Position numbers and translations under genes: made by a program. Positions 51,170-59,048 of a stretch of 64,000 bases of DNA are shown in pieces; within the stretch, counting starts at the first letter, position 1; every line of letters starts with the position of its first letter. Below the pieces are notes generated by a model. It had not been told where the DNA came from. It made no database searches and saw only the letters and a list, made by a program, of their open reading frames with translations. This stretch comes from a virus, in the IMG/VR virus record IMGVR_UViG_3300036770_002724, positions 1-64,000 of that record. One strand, given 5' to 3'.

Positions 51170-53122
51170 GTGTCTACATCCCCGGAAGTAACCCCCGATC
51201 AGTTACGTCAGTGGTACGAGGTGGAGCTTCTCTCCGAGGAGGCCATCGCTGAAAAGCTGGGCACCTATCAAGTCTGGGTGAGCCGCAAGCGAAAGAAGTA
51301 CGGGATACCCACCATCACACAGGCGGAGCGGAGTCAGAGGCGGCTACCGTCATTGTCGGACTACCAAGTTCAGGTGCTCACCGGCTCCCTGTTGGGGGAC
51401 GGGTGGATGGATGCGACCAGTAAAGCCTCCGCACGTTTCCAAGAGGGGCATTGTGTCGAGCAGGCCGCATACACGGAGTGGAAAGCCGAGGTCTTTCAGC
51501 CGTTCGTCTCAGGTCTGATGGACCGAAAAAAGAACGACCTCAAAGCCGGTAAGACCTTCTACTCCAAGGTGCTCGTGACGACGTCCTGTCCACAGCTTCG
51601 CTTCTTTTACGATCTCTTCTATCCGGCTCCTGATCGGGTCCGGGTGTTCCCTTCGGATCTTGCTGCTCGGATGACTCCCTTGGTGCTGGCCGTTTGGTAC
51701 ATGGACGACGGCAGTCTGACTACCCGAGGGGAGCCGAGGATTGCGTTTGGTCTTGACGATGAGAGTCGGTCACGGGCTCTCAAGTCCCTGCGGGGGTTAG
51801 GGCTCAGTCCGGTCACCTATGGTGAAGGTGGCAACCAGAGCATCCAGTTCCCCAAGCAGGCTATGAAGTTCCGAGCCCTGATAGAACCCCACATCATCCC
51901 CTGCATGGCGTACAAGCTCCCGACGGAGACCGCCGGTCAAGTTCATCATCGGGAAGCCCGGGAGCTTACCCCTGAGAAAGCAGCGAGTCTCTATCAAGGG
52001 GGTCTGGCGGTTGAGCAGATCGCAAAGACCTTCAACGTGGGCGCCTCGACTGTAGGCCGTCGCTTGCTAGCCGCAGGGACAAAGCGGAATCAGCGTCCAG
52101 GACCGAAGGGCAAGACTGCGTCCCTGACCTTGGATGCTGCACAGAAATACCTCGCCCGGTACAATTCTTCACAATGGGCAGGGCTTTCGTCGGACGATCA
52201 AGAGCGATGGGTCGCGGACGTTTTCCGTGTGCTGCGGAGCCTCCCGCTGCCGGTGTTCCCAGCAGCGGGACCAGAAGAAGCTAAAGACCTGCTGGGGCAG
52301 GTACAGCAAGCTGAGATGTCCTTGATAGGCAACGTCATCCAGCCTATCCGAAGGGTTGGTATCTCCCTCTGCAACGGCTTCTTCCCTAACCGTTACGAGG
52401 CGGTGTCCTTGGGTGAGAAGTCCGCGTTCGAGGCGTGGCACACCGATAAGCTGCTGGAGCGGGCGATCAGGTTTCAGTTCAAGGTAGGTGACCCGGTGCT
52501 GCCTCATCGGGTGCTTCGGGCGGTTACGATGAACTGCCGGACGCCGACGATCTTTCGACCGACAGTAGCCCGATTCGTCTATCAGAGATATTGCTCGGCT
52601 GGGGGCACGGTCTGGGATCCCTGTTCTGGATTCGGTGGACGCCTCTTGGGTGCCCTGGCTGCGGGTGTGGAGTACGTTGGGACGGACGTGGACTCTGCGA
52701 CCGTGGAGGGCAACCTGGCGCTTGCAAAGACTTTGGGGCGAGAGGTACGAGTCGAGAAGACACCAGCGGAGAAGTTTGTGCCTCCGCCCGTGGATCTGGT
52801 GTTCACTTCACCCCCCTACTTCAACCGAGAGCTATACTCGCAAGAGGAGGGTCAGTCCTGGAAGCAGTATTCGGAGTTCGATGGATGGGTCGAGGGCTTC
52901 TTGCGGCCCGTCGTACAGAAGGCTCGAAAGGCGTTACGTCCGACGGGGCGGTTGGTGCTGAACGTAGCGAACGTGCGTAGCCATCGGGAGGCTATTCCTT
53001 TGGTAGACGTGACGATGCAGGTCGCCCAAGAGGAGGGCTTCCGTCTGGTAGAGACGCTTCGGATGCCTTTGCCGAAACTGAATCGAGATAACCCCTCAGA
53101 GCCTGTGCTGGTTTTTGAGTGA
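51170..53122 (+). CDS. LAGLIDADG homing endonuclease fused to DNA methyltransferase
   Basis: About 650 residues in four parts. An N-terminal HTH (LSEEAIAEKLGTYQVWVSRKRK) comes first. A two-motif LAGLIDADG endonuclease follows (LTGSLLGDGWM near 70, LAVWYMDDGSL near 172). A second HTH (LAVEQIAKTFNVGASTVGRRL, about 280) is next. The last part is a methyltransferase with the AdoMet motif DPCSGFGGRLLGAL (D483) and catalytic TSPPY (546), of N4-cytosine or N6-adenine type. Three successive GTG codons (51164, 51167, 51170) are possible starts and no Shine-Dalgarno is seen. An isolated unit between capsid and glycosyltransferase genes, with its own promoter, suggests a mobile cassette. Confidence 0.85.
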   Translation: MSTSPEVTPDQLRQWYEVELLSEEAIAEKLGTYQVWVSRKRKKYGIPTITQAERSQRRLPSLSDYQVQVLTGSLLGDGWMDATSKASARFQEGHCVEQAAYTEWKAEVFQPFVSGLMDRKKNDLKAGKTFYSKVLVTTSCPQLRFFYDLFYPAPDRVRVFPSDLAARMTPLVLAVWYMDDGSLTTRGEPRIAFGLDDESRSRALKSLRGLGLSPVTYGEGGNQSIQFPKQAMKFRALIEPHIIPCMAYKLPTETAGQVHHREARELTPEKAASLYQGGLAVEQIAKTFNVGASTVGRRLLAAGTKRNQRPGPKGKTASLTLDAAQKYLARYNSSQWAGLSSDDQERWVADVFRVLRSLPLPVFPAAGPEEAKDLLGQVQQAEMSLIGNVIQPIRRVGISLCNGFFPNRYEAVSLGEKSAFEAWHTDKLLERAIRFQFKVGDPVLPHRVLRAVTMNCRTPTIFRPTVARFVYQRYCSAGGTVWDPCSGFGGRLLGALAAGVEYVGTDVDSATVEGNLALAKTLGREVRVEKTPAEKFVPPPVDLVFTSPPYFNRELYSQEEGQSWKQYSEFDGWVEGFLRPVVQKARKALRPTGRLVLNVANVRSHREAIPLVDVTMQVAQEEGFRLVETLRMPLPKLNRDNPSEPVLVFE

Positions 53123-53136
53123 TTGGGGCCTTAGTC

Positions 53137-53982
53137 ATGTCGCTCTTTGATTCCGTCGTCGTCTTTCGCCCTCATGGGTATGTCCACAACTGCTTCGCGG
53201 AGTGCGCTCTCGCGATGAATGAAGCCGCCAAAGACTTGGGGTGGATCCCTTCTGAACAGCCTGTTTTCGAGGTAGACACACCGGAAGTTCTTCGAGGACT
53301 GAACCGCCCTCTCGTCTTCGGAGTCGTCCTCGCCCCCTCGTGGGCGCAGTACCTCCCTGAAGGCTCCGTCCTCTACAACCTGGAGCAGTCGGGAGCCCCG
53401 ATCACCTGGGGGGTGTACCAAGAGGTGTTGAAGCGGTCCCGCATCTGGGACTACGATCCGGTCAACAGGGGAACCCAGGATTGGCCCGTATGCCGGATAG
53501 GCTACCATCCGGTCCTCAGTCAGTTTTCACTCGCAGACGTGCGCCCCATCGACGTTTTCTTTTACGGGTCGATCAACGCCCGGCGTGCTGACCTGTTCGA
53601 TAGAATCCGGTCTCGCGGGTTGAACGTCGTCGCTCGTTTCGGGGTTTACGGGGAGGAGCGGGATCGGCTCATGGCTCAGTCGAAGGTGGTCCTCAACCTC
53701 CACTATCATTCCGACAAGGGGATCTTCGAGCAGGTCCGCTGCCAATACCCCCTGTCCAATCGGATCGCGGTCGTCTCTGAAACCGGAGCCTCGTCCGAGG
53801 TGGAAGCGGAGTACGCGGAGGCTGTCCGGTTTGCTCCCTACGAAGGGCTCGCGGACGCTTGTAAAGAACTGGCGCGAGGCCCGTGGAAGGCTCAAGGGGA
53901 CAGGGGTTTCGAGGTCTACTCGACCTCGATGCTCCAGTCCCGTTACCTCTCAATCCTCGAAAGGCCCGTCACCCCCGGGTAG
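53137..53982 (+). CDS. Glycosyltransferase-like protein
   Basis: A 281-residue protein with a CgeB/GT-B-like C-terminal half: VFFYGSINARRADLFDRI, NVVARFGVYGEERDRLMAQSKVVLNLHYH, then FEQVRCQYPLSNRIAVVSE, in which the E-x-V-R and S-E segments correspond to sugar-nucleotide binding. The first half has YNLEQ and WDYDP segments seen in the same phage glycosyltransferase group. It could modify capsid, tail or DNA. ATG 53137 is preferred over a GTG at 53119, which overlaps the preceding stop region. The stop codon lies in the loop of a strong hairpin. Confidence 0.7.
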   Translation: MSLFDSVVVFRPHGYVHNCFAECALAMNEAAKDLGWIPSEQPVFEVDTPEVLRGLNRPLVFGVVLAPSWAQYLPEGSVLYNLEQSGAPITWGVYQEVLKRSRIWDYDPVNRGTQDWPVCRIGYHPVLSQFSLADVRPIDVFFYGSINARRADLFDRIRSRGLNVVARFGVYGEERDRLMAQSKVVLNLHYHSDKGIFEQVRCQYPLSNRIAVVSETGASSEVEAEYAEAVRFAPYEGLADACKELARGPWKAQGDRGFEVYSTSMLQSRYLSILERPVTPG

Positions 53983-53992
53983 GGGGTGACGG
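53966..53992 (+). terminator. 11-bp hairpin spanning the glycosyltransferase stop codon
   Basis: CCGTCACCCCC (53966-53976) and GGGGGTGACGG (53982-53992) pair perfectly; the TAG stop lies at the loop edge. There is no U-run, so it may act as a pause or RNA-protecting hairpin, or as part of the structured RNA that follows. Confidence 0.5.
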
Positions 53993-53995
53993 CCC

Positions 53996-54103
53996 AGCGG
54001 ATTGACCTCGTCCTCCCTGGTGGCGACCTCGCGTCCCACGCGGCCACCAGGATAGGGGGGCCTTTGCACCCCTCCACCACCCGGAGCAATCCGCTCACTC
54101 CGG
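53996..54103 (+). ncRNA. Candidate structured RNA with pseudoknot
   Basis: In this 265-base gap several perfect complementary segments nest. P1 pairs AGCGGATTG (53996-54004) with CAATCCGCT (54087-54095). P2 pairs CCTGGTGGC (54016-54024) with GCCACCAGG (54043-54051), with an inner CGCGT-ccc-ACGCG stem. P3 pairs AGGGG (54054-54058) with CCCCT (54069-54073). P4 pairs CCGGAG (54081-54086) with CTCCGG (54098-54103). The 3' strand of P1 lies in the loop of P4, so both can form only as a pseudoknot or as alternative states. No open reading frame with a ribosome site is seen. It resembles no RNA family I can name. Confidence 0.5.
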
Positions 54104-54247
54104 ATGGGCCGACCGATTATTGGCGTCGTCCCTGCTATGACATAGCTATCCGCGACCCGGCCCGGTTTAGCCACAAAAAGCACGAAAAAACGTATCACGC
54201 CTTCGTTGGTTCCTCCTCCGGTTCGGGTACTCGGGCTAGGAGGTCTC
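54104..54247 (+). other. Leader of the 54248 gene with TGACATAGCTATCC element
   Basis: GCTATGACATAGC (54134-54146) is a near-perfect palindrome, and TGACATAGCTATCC (54138-54151) is shared exactly with 6014-6027 before another gene. AT-rich CACAAAAAGCACGAAAAAACG follows, then CTAGGAGGTCTC with a good ribosome site. A promoter or operator is likely, but I see no firm -35/-10 pair. Confidence 0.4.
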
Positions 54248-55294
54248 ATGTACGATCTCAGAGACTACGAATTCTGGAAGCCCTCGACTACCGTCAAAAG
54301 CTCGATGACATGGCGGTCTGCTCTTGTTCTTGCTGCGTGTGGCTCCCAGTTTCTTGAGTATCGCGCACATAAGCCCGTGGGGAAGGACCCGGCAAGGAAC
54401 TTCCCGGGCTTCGATCTCGCCCGTATCGAGCGTGATCTGCGGGAGTGTCTGGGGCCGGAGGCGCGGGGGATCAGGGCGACTGGCGCTTGGAACGAAGCGG
54501 CGATTCAGTTGACCGTCCTGACTCGGACCATGTTGATCTGTTTCCGACCCGACCCCTCGACCAAGGACCGCCCGTTCTTTACTGCCTACGAGAAGGGCGA
54601 GGAGCTTTTCACGTCCTTGGGGCGTTCAGGTGTCCTGCCCTATTTGCTGTCGCCCCACTCGAAGCCCTACTGGAAGTCGTTGCTCATTCTCGGTGCGATG
54701 AGCAGCGGGGCGCGTTTCATCGTATCGGAGCCGACCCCCAGGACTTCCCGGGAAAGGCGTCCGTCTCTTGAAGGGGCTACCTCCCTGTCCCCCTCGCAGA
54801 TCGAAGCCGCCTTGTCCCTTTTGCGTAAGGGGTTCCGGGCTAAAGCAAACGTCGGTGCCTCGGTCAGCACCTTGGAGTTCAAGGTCGATTTCATCGAAAA
54901 GGAAGGGGCCTTCAAGCTCCCGCCCCATTTGGTGTTTTCGGAATCTGAGCTAGAGGGTATTGACGACATGAGCGTCAGCCCTCGTACCCCTGCCGTAGCA
55001 AAGGAGCCTTCTTCGATCATGGTACAAACGCCTGCCAGTCCTCATCCCCTTCACGCCGAAGTGCTTCGTGAACTAGGCCCACTGCTTTCTTTGGAAGCGG
55101 AAGCTCTTGGGGTCAGTCAAGAGGACCTCACCAAGTCTCTGGTAGAGGAGGTCTTGTCGGGTATTCGATCCAGGCTTCGCGAGAGCGCGCAAACCCGTTT
55201 CGATGCTCAGATGTCCCGGCTGGAGGAGGCTCATCAGAAGAAGCTCGCCTCGTTGCGGGAGGAATTCGGTCATTTTCTCGTGAGCCCAAGGTAA
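54248..55294 (+). CDS. Hypothetical virion-module protein (348 aa)
   Basis: The ATG at 54248 follows AGGAGGT. The first ~170 residues are a mixed alpha/beta domain with WRSALVLAACGSQFLEY and YWKSLLILGAMSSGARF. A linker follows, then a C-terminal coiled coil (LRESAQTRFDAQMSRLEEAHQKKLASLREEFG). I recognise no family. Its start lies downstream of the structured RNA, and it is in line with later virion-type genes. Confidence 0.65.
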   Translation: MYDLRDYEFWKPSTTVKSSMTWRSALVLAACGSQFLEYRAHKPVGKDPARNFPGFDLARIERDLRECLGPEARGIRATGAWNEAAIQLTVLTRTMLICFRPDPSTKDRPFFTAYEKGEELFTSLGRSGVLPYLLSPHSKPYWKSLLILGAMSSGARFIVSEPTPRTSRERRPSLEGATSLSPSQIEAALSLLRKGFRAKANVGASVSTLEFKVDFIEKEGAFKLPPHLVFSESELEGIDDMSVSPRTPAVAKEPSSIMVQTPASPHPLHAEVLRELGPLLSLEAEALGVSQEDLTKSLVEEVLSGIRSRLRESAQTRFDAQMSRLEEAHQKKLASLREEFGHFLVSPR

Positions 55295-55364
55295 GGTGCA
55301 GCGATTCGTCTACCGTCCTCCCGTCTTTGGTCGGGGTACGGTTTCATACGACTACGGAGGATAG

Positions 55365-56750
55365 ATGCCGGACATTCAGTTCAAGCGAGGCGAGTTCGTC
55401 GCCTTTCGCGCCACGACCAAGTTCCACCTCGGGGAGCGGCAGCGGGACATCTGGGATGGGGATGAGGTCGAGTTTGATGGGCAGACCCTGAAGTATCAGG
55501 GGGAGTCCATCGGAGCCCCTTCGATTCGAGGGGCGATCAAGGCTGGATGGCTCGTCCCGGTGGACGACAACGTCAGCCGTTACATCCCCAAGGCAGCGAA
55601 CGTCGAGGTTCGTCCGGCCAAGACCTCTGGTAACGAGCGAGGACCGGCGCTCAGGATGGCGAACGCTCAGGATGATGAGCGGGAGGTCGGGAACGTCAAG
55701 TCGCTCCAAGAGCGACGGAAAGCGGCTCAGGAGGCGGTTCACGACCGGATCACCCTGGCCCGTCAGGATCCCGATGTTGGATCAGCCGAGGATGGCGAGG
55801 TCATCCGGGCGTCTTTCGCCAAGTCGGCAGTCCAGAAGCCCCTTGTCGATCAGAACACGGTCGTCGATGAGGAGGATGCTGCCCCTGTCGCCTCAACTTC
55901 TTCTGTCGAAGCAGATGTCCCTGCGATCAAGGAGCCAGAACTGCCTACTGGGCGTCCCCGTTCGCCCGAAGAGGCGGAGGCGATGAACCGGGCGATCCTG
56001 GCGAGGGCGCTCTCCCAGCCTGTTCCGAAGCCCAAGGATCCGACCGTCGCTTATGGCGGAGCGCGTCACGATTCCTTGGGGGATTCTTCCAAGGGCTCAA
56101 AAGACGGTAAGTTCGCCATCAAGGCTTCTGAGGATGATCAGGGCGGGGAGGTCGTCGGGAAGATCAAGACCTCTGCCGTCGGGGTTGCGGTCGGGGCCGA
56201 GGGTGCGCGGGTCGAGGCGCAGAAGCTCGACGTATCGAAGGTTTCGGCTCAGGATGTCGAGGCGGCAGTCAAGCCGGTGGGGGGCTCCAAGCGTCCGACG
56301 CTTCCGACCCTGAAGCCGAAGGTTCCGGCGTCCTTCGCGGCAGCGAAGCAGAAGACGGTCGTGACCGCTTCTGAGAAGCCCCCTGTCGAGGAAGACTTCG
56401 AGCATGATCTTCCCCAGGGCACGGCGACTCAGGTGGTCGATGGCGAGAGCTTGTCCGCCAAGCCGTCGGGGACGACGGGCGACGTGACTGAGACCCGCAC
56501 CGGGTCGGACCTGGATGAACTGCTCCCGGATGCTTTGGTAGCCGGTGGTAAGCCGGAGGCTTCCATCGTCGGTCAGAACGTCGAGGGTTTTGCTTGGGAC
56601 AAGACGCTTCATTGGTCGAAGCGGGTGGATCTCGCGGTAAAGAACTACGGGGATCAGCCTGAGATCATCCAGCAGATTCTCGCGGTCGAGACACCGAGCG
56701 TCGCCAAGCAGATCCAGTCGAAGCTCATCCGTGCCGGTAAGACTGTCTGA
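55365..56750 (+). CDS. Hypothetical virion-module protein with N-terminal beta domain (461 aa)
   Basis: The first ~85 residues form a strand-rich domain (FKRGEFVAFRATTKFHLGERQRD, DEVEFDGQTLKYQGE, RGAIKAGWLVPVDD). Then come ~300 residues of low-complexity, Ser/Pro/Lys/Glu-rich linker. The conserved-looking C-terminal ~50 residues include WDKTLHWSKRVDLAVKNYG and ILAVETPSVAKQIQSKLI. Similar architecture (folded ends, disordered centre) is common in internal head proteins. GGAGG precedes the ATG. Function unknown. Confidence 0.65.
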   Translation: MPDIQFKRGEFVAFRATTKFHLGERQRDIWDGDEVEFDGQTLKYQGESIGAPSIRGAIKAGWLVPVDDNVSRYIPKAANVEVRPAKTSGNERGPALRMANAQDDEREVGNVKSLQERRKAAQEAVHDRITLARQDPDVGSAEDGEVIRASFAKSAVQKPLVDQNTVVDEEDAAPVASTSSVEADVPAIKEPELPTGRPRSPEEAEAMNRAILARALSQPVPKPKDPTVAYGGARHDSLGDSSKGSKDGKFAIKASEDDQGGEVVGKIKTSAVGVAVGAEGARVEAQKLDVSKVSAQDVEAAVKPVGGSKRPTLPTLKPKVPASFAAAKQKTVVTASEKPPVEEDFEHDLPQGTATQVVDGESLSAKPSGTTGDVTETRTGSDLDELLPDALVAGGKPEASIVGQNVEGFAWDKTLHWSKRVDLAVKNYGDQPEIIQQILAVETPSVAKQIQSKLIRAGKTV

Positions 56751-56774
56751 CCTGTCCCGCTAGCCTATCTATCG

Positions 56775-56797
56775 GGGGGCTCTCATAGGGAGCCCCC
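56775..56797 (+). promoter_or_regulatory. Hairpin ending at the start codon of the 56798 gene
   Basis: GGGGGCTC (56775-56782) pairs with GAGCCCCC (56790-56797), extended by a G-U and a C-G pair to a triloop ATA. The ATG follows at once. The only ribosome-site-like bases (GGGAG) are in the right arm, so translation should require melting. A CTATCTATC element lies just upstream. Confidence 0.6.
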
Positions 56798-57184
56798 ATG
56801 CCTACCAAAAAAGCCAATAGCCAAGCTGCCTGGGCGTTGTTGACCGAGGGGGTCACTTCCGCTCGTCTGGAGGCCCATCGTCTCCAGCACATGATCAACC
56901 GCGCTTCTCAGCTTGTGGAGAAGTCCGAGCAGCGGGACCATTTGTACGAAGTCGCCGGGGATGTGATCGTCGCTCTCCCTGAGCGGCTCAACCACTTGAT
57001 CACCGACCTTGATCGAACGTCTTTGGCCTTGTCTCGCATGGGGCAAGACTTCCTGGAGTCTCGGCTGTCACTTTCCGATAAGAATCTTGTTGAGGAGTCG
57101 ATCTCCTCTGCGTTCGGGAAGTCGCGACCCAAGGAGTCTCATGTCGCTCGACGGGTTGCCCGGCGCTATCTCGGGAAGCTGTAG
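56798..57184 (+). CDS. Helical protein with C-terminal VARRVARRYL tag (128 aa)
   Basis: Small helical protein (AWALLTEGVTSARLEAHRL, LERLNHLITDLDRT) ending HVARRVARRYLGKL, one of the best matches to the shared C-terminal tag (bases 57143-57172). Start-codon control by a hairpin is likely. Three bases separate it from the next tagged gene, so the two form a pair. No family recognised. Confidence 0.7.
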   Translation: MPTKKANSQAAWALLTEGVTSARLEAHRLQHMINRASQLVEKSEQRDHLYEVAGDVIVALPERLNHLITDLDRTSLALSRMGQDFLESRLSLSDKNLVEESISSAFGKSRPKESHVARRVARRYLGKL

Positions 57185-57186
57185 CC

Positions 57187-58662
57187 ATGATCCGACGTGC
57201 CGATCTCAACCCCCCGCTAGGCTCACCAGGGGGGCCATGCCGGGTCGTTCAGCGTATCCATGAACGGGTCAGGAGTCCCGTTCTGAGGGAACAACTGACT
57301 CAAGAGGTCGAGGATGGCTCTGAACTTGACAACCCTTCAGCCGCCAAGGTGTACGATGTCAATACCGAGCGGCTCGAAGGTTTCTTCAAGCAGGTAATCA
57401 TCGGGCCGCACGCGGCCTACCGGATGGATCTGCGAACGGTCTCTGTTCCGGTCATCAAGCAGGCTGTCCAGAACTTCCTCAAGGCGATGTCCGACGCAAA
57501 GTCTCGGAACGCCCCAGAGTACCACCGCAACAAGGCCGAATTGGAACGGGGTCGTACCGTTCGGTGGGATGACCCAAAGCTCAAGGTCACCATTGTCCTT
57601 TCGCTCGCTGGTCAAGGGGTTGCCAAGATCGTCACGACTTACTGGACGGGCCGAAAAGATCCTTCCCCTCCCCGTGCTCCGTGCTCCATCAAGACCGCCC
57701 TCGGTTATCGTGAGCCCGCGAGCGCCCTTCCCGGAGCCCAGACGTTCGTCAACAATCCAGATGGTGAGCAGCGGCGAGAAGTCCCCAGTGGTTCGGTCGC
57801 CCCAAAGCCGCGTTCTCGCAACTTCAAGCAGCCCGCTTACAACGGGCCAGGTTCTTCAGGATCTTCGCCCGACGGAAAGTCGTTCAGTCAGGACAAGCCT
57901 CGGACCCTCGGGATGCCGGGGGAGGAATACGGGTCGCCGTACATTGGACCTCTTCAGGGTGGGCGTAAGCGCCGGACGATGACGGCAGACTTCCTCTACG
58001 AGAAGCGTCCACCGGACATGGACCCGGAGTCGAAGTTCGACCGGGCGACTTCTCCGCTGACTTGGCCTCATGGCGAACCGGGGCAGACGCTCGACATCAC
58101 CGAGATCACGGACAATCCGGGTTCTGCCAAGGTCATCCCCGAAGGCAAGGGCTTCGTCAACCGGCAAGCGTACAAGATCGCAGACATTGAGTCCCTTTGC
58201 GACTCGGACCTTCGCGGCAAAGCCCAACAGGTGAAAGTCCGTTTGCGGCGTGTGGATTCGCGCGCGATGTCCTGGACCTTTGAGGCGACGGGATCGAAGG
58301 GTCCTTATCAAATCAAGATCAAAGCGTTGCCGAAGCGGTCTGACGTGAAAGACCCCAAGAAGGTAGATGTCCTGGTCTCCTGCTCCTGCCCGTTTTGGCA
58401 GTGGCAGGGGCCGGAGCATTGGGCGACCCAACACGACTACCTGTATGGTCGTCCTCGGGGCACGGCGTCTCGACCTGAAATCAAGGATGCCAACAAGGAG
58501 CATGGAGCCTGCAAACACGTTCTTGCCGCTCTCCATGCTATCAAAGACGGTGACATTCCGGGACGTACCAAAAAGCTGGCCTCTCTGGGTTCCGTGTGGC
58601 GGGACGAGGGTTTCATCCAGCGGATTGCGCGGCGGTATCTTGAGGGCAAAGGAGACTACTGA
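57187..58662 (+). CDS. SWIM zinc-finger-like protein with C-terminal RIARRYL tag (491 aa)
   Basis: Residues 399-444 contain C399-x-C401 (CSCPFWQWQGPEHW) and C442-x-H444 (GACKHVLAAL), the CxCxnCxH pattern of SWIM zinc fingers, here with a 40-residue spacer. The N-terminal ~130 residues are an alpha/beta domain, and the middle is a disordered, Pro/Ser-rich linker. It ends FIQRIARRYLEGKGDY (motif bases 58612-58641). SWIM fingers bind nucleic acid or proteins. Its last base pairs overlap the next gene start. Confidence 0.75.
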   Translation: MIRRADLNPPLGSPGGPCRVVQRIHERVRSPVLREQLTQEVEDGSELDNPSAAKVYDVNTERLEGFFKQVIIGPHAAYRMDLRTVSVPVIKQAVQNFLKAMSDAKSRNAPEYHRNKAELERGRTVRWDDPKLKVTIVLSLAGQGVAKIVTTYWTGRKDPSPPRAPCSIKTALGYREPASALPGAQTFVNNPDGEQRREVPSGSVAPKPRSRNFKQPAYNGPGSSGSSPDGKSFSQDKPRTLGMPGEEYGSPYIGPLQGGRKRRTMTADFLYEKRPPDMDPESKFDRATSPLTWPHGEPGQTLDITEITDNPGSAKVIPEGKGFVNRQAYKIADIESLCDSDLRGKAQQVKVRLRRVDSRAMSWTFEATGSKGPYQIKIKALPKRSDVKDPKKVDVLVSCSCPFWQWQGPEHWATQHDYLYGRPRGTASRPEIKDANKEHGACKHVLAALHAIKDGDIPGRTKKLASLGSVWRDEGFIQRIARRYLEGKGDY

Positions 58663-59048
58663 TGCCCGTCTACGAGTACCGCTGCACCTCTTGTGAGATT
58701 TTGAGCGAGCGCGTCCTCTCGATCAAGGACTGCAACAACTCCCAAGCCTGTGGGAGTTGTGGCTCGCCTCTGGAGCGTTTGATTTCCGCCAACCTCGGGA
58801 TGGTCCTCAAGGGAGACGGCTGGCCGGGAAAGGCGATGAAGGTCAACGGGCAGATGGCCCGTAAGAACCGTCGTCTCGATGCGAAGTCGGAAGAGCGGCG
58901 ACGGGACGCTCCCGGAGTGAAGCTCGTCCCGAACGTGAACGGGGAACAGGTGAACTCGTGGTCCGAGGCGAAGTCCCTCGCCGGAAGCCTCGGCAAAGAC
59001 ACCTCTTCTTACGACCCTCTCGTTCAAAAGGAAAAGGCTGACACATGA
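58662..59048 (+). CDS. FmdB-like zinc ribbon protein (128 aa)
   Basis: It opens with MPVYEYRCTSCE (C8, C11) and follows with ACGSCGSPLERLI (C30, C33). This is the pattern of FmdB/CxxC-CxxC putative regulatory zinc ribbons. A basic, disordered C-terminal part follows. Such proteins are often found in phage late regions, with unknown roles. Start and stop overlap both neighbours by one and four bases. Confidence 0.8.
   Translation: MPVYEYRCTSCEILSERVLSIKDCNNSQACGSCGSPLERLISANLGMVLKGDGWPGKAMKVNGQMARKNRRLDAKSEERRRDAPGVKLVPNVNGEQVNSWSEAKSLAGSLGKDTSSYDPLVQKEKADT

Noticed and set aside
53996-54103. tRNA gene in the structured gap
   Set aside because: The stem pattern does not give a 7-bp acceptor with D, anticodon and T arms, and no TTCGANNC-type T loop is present.
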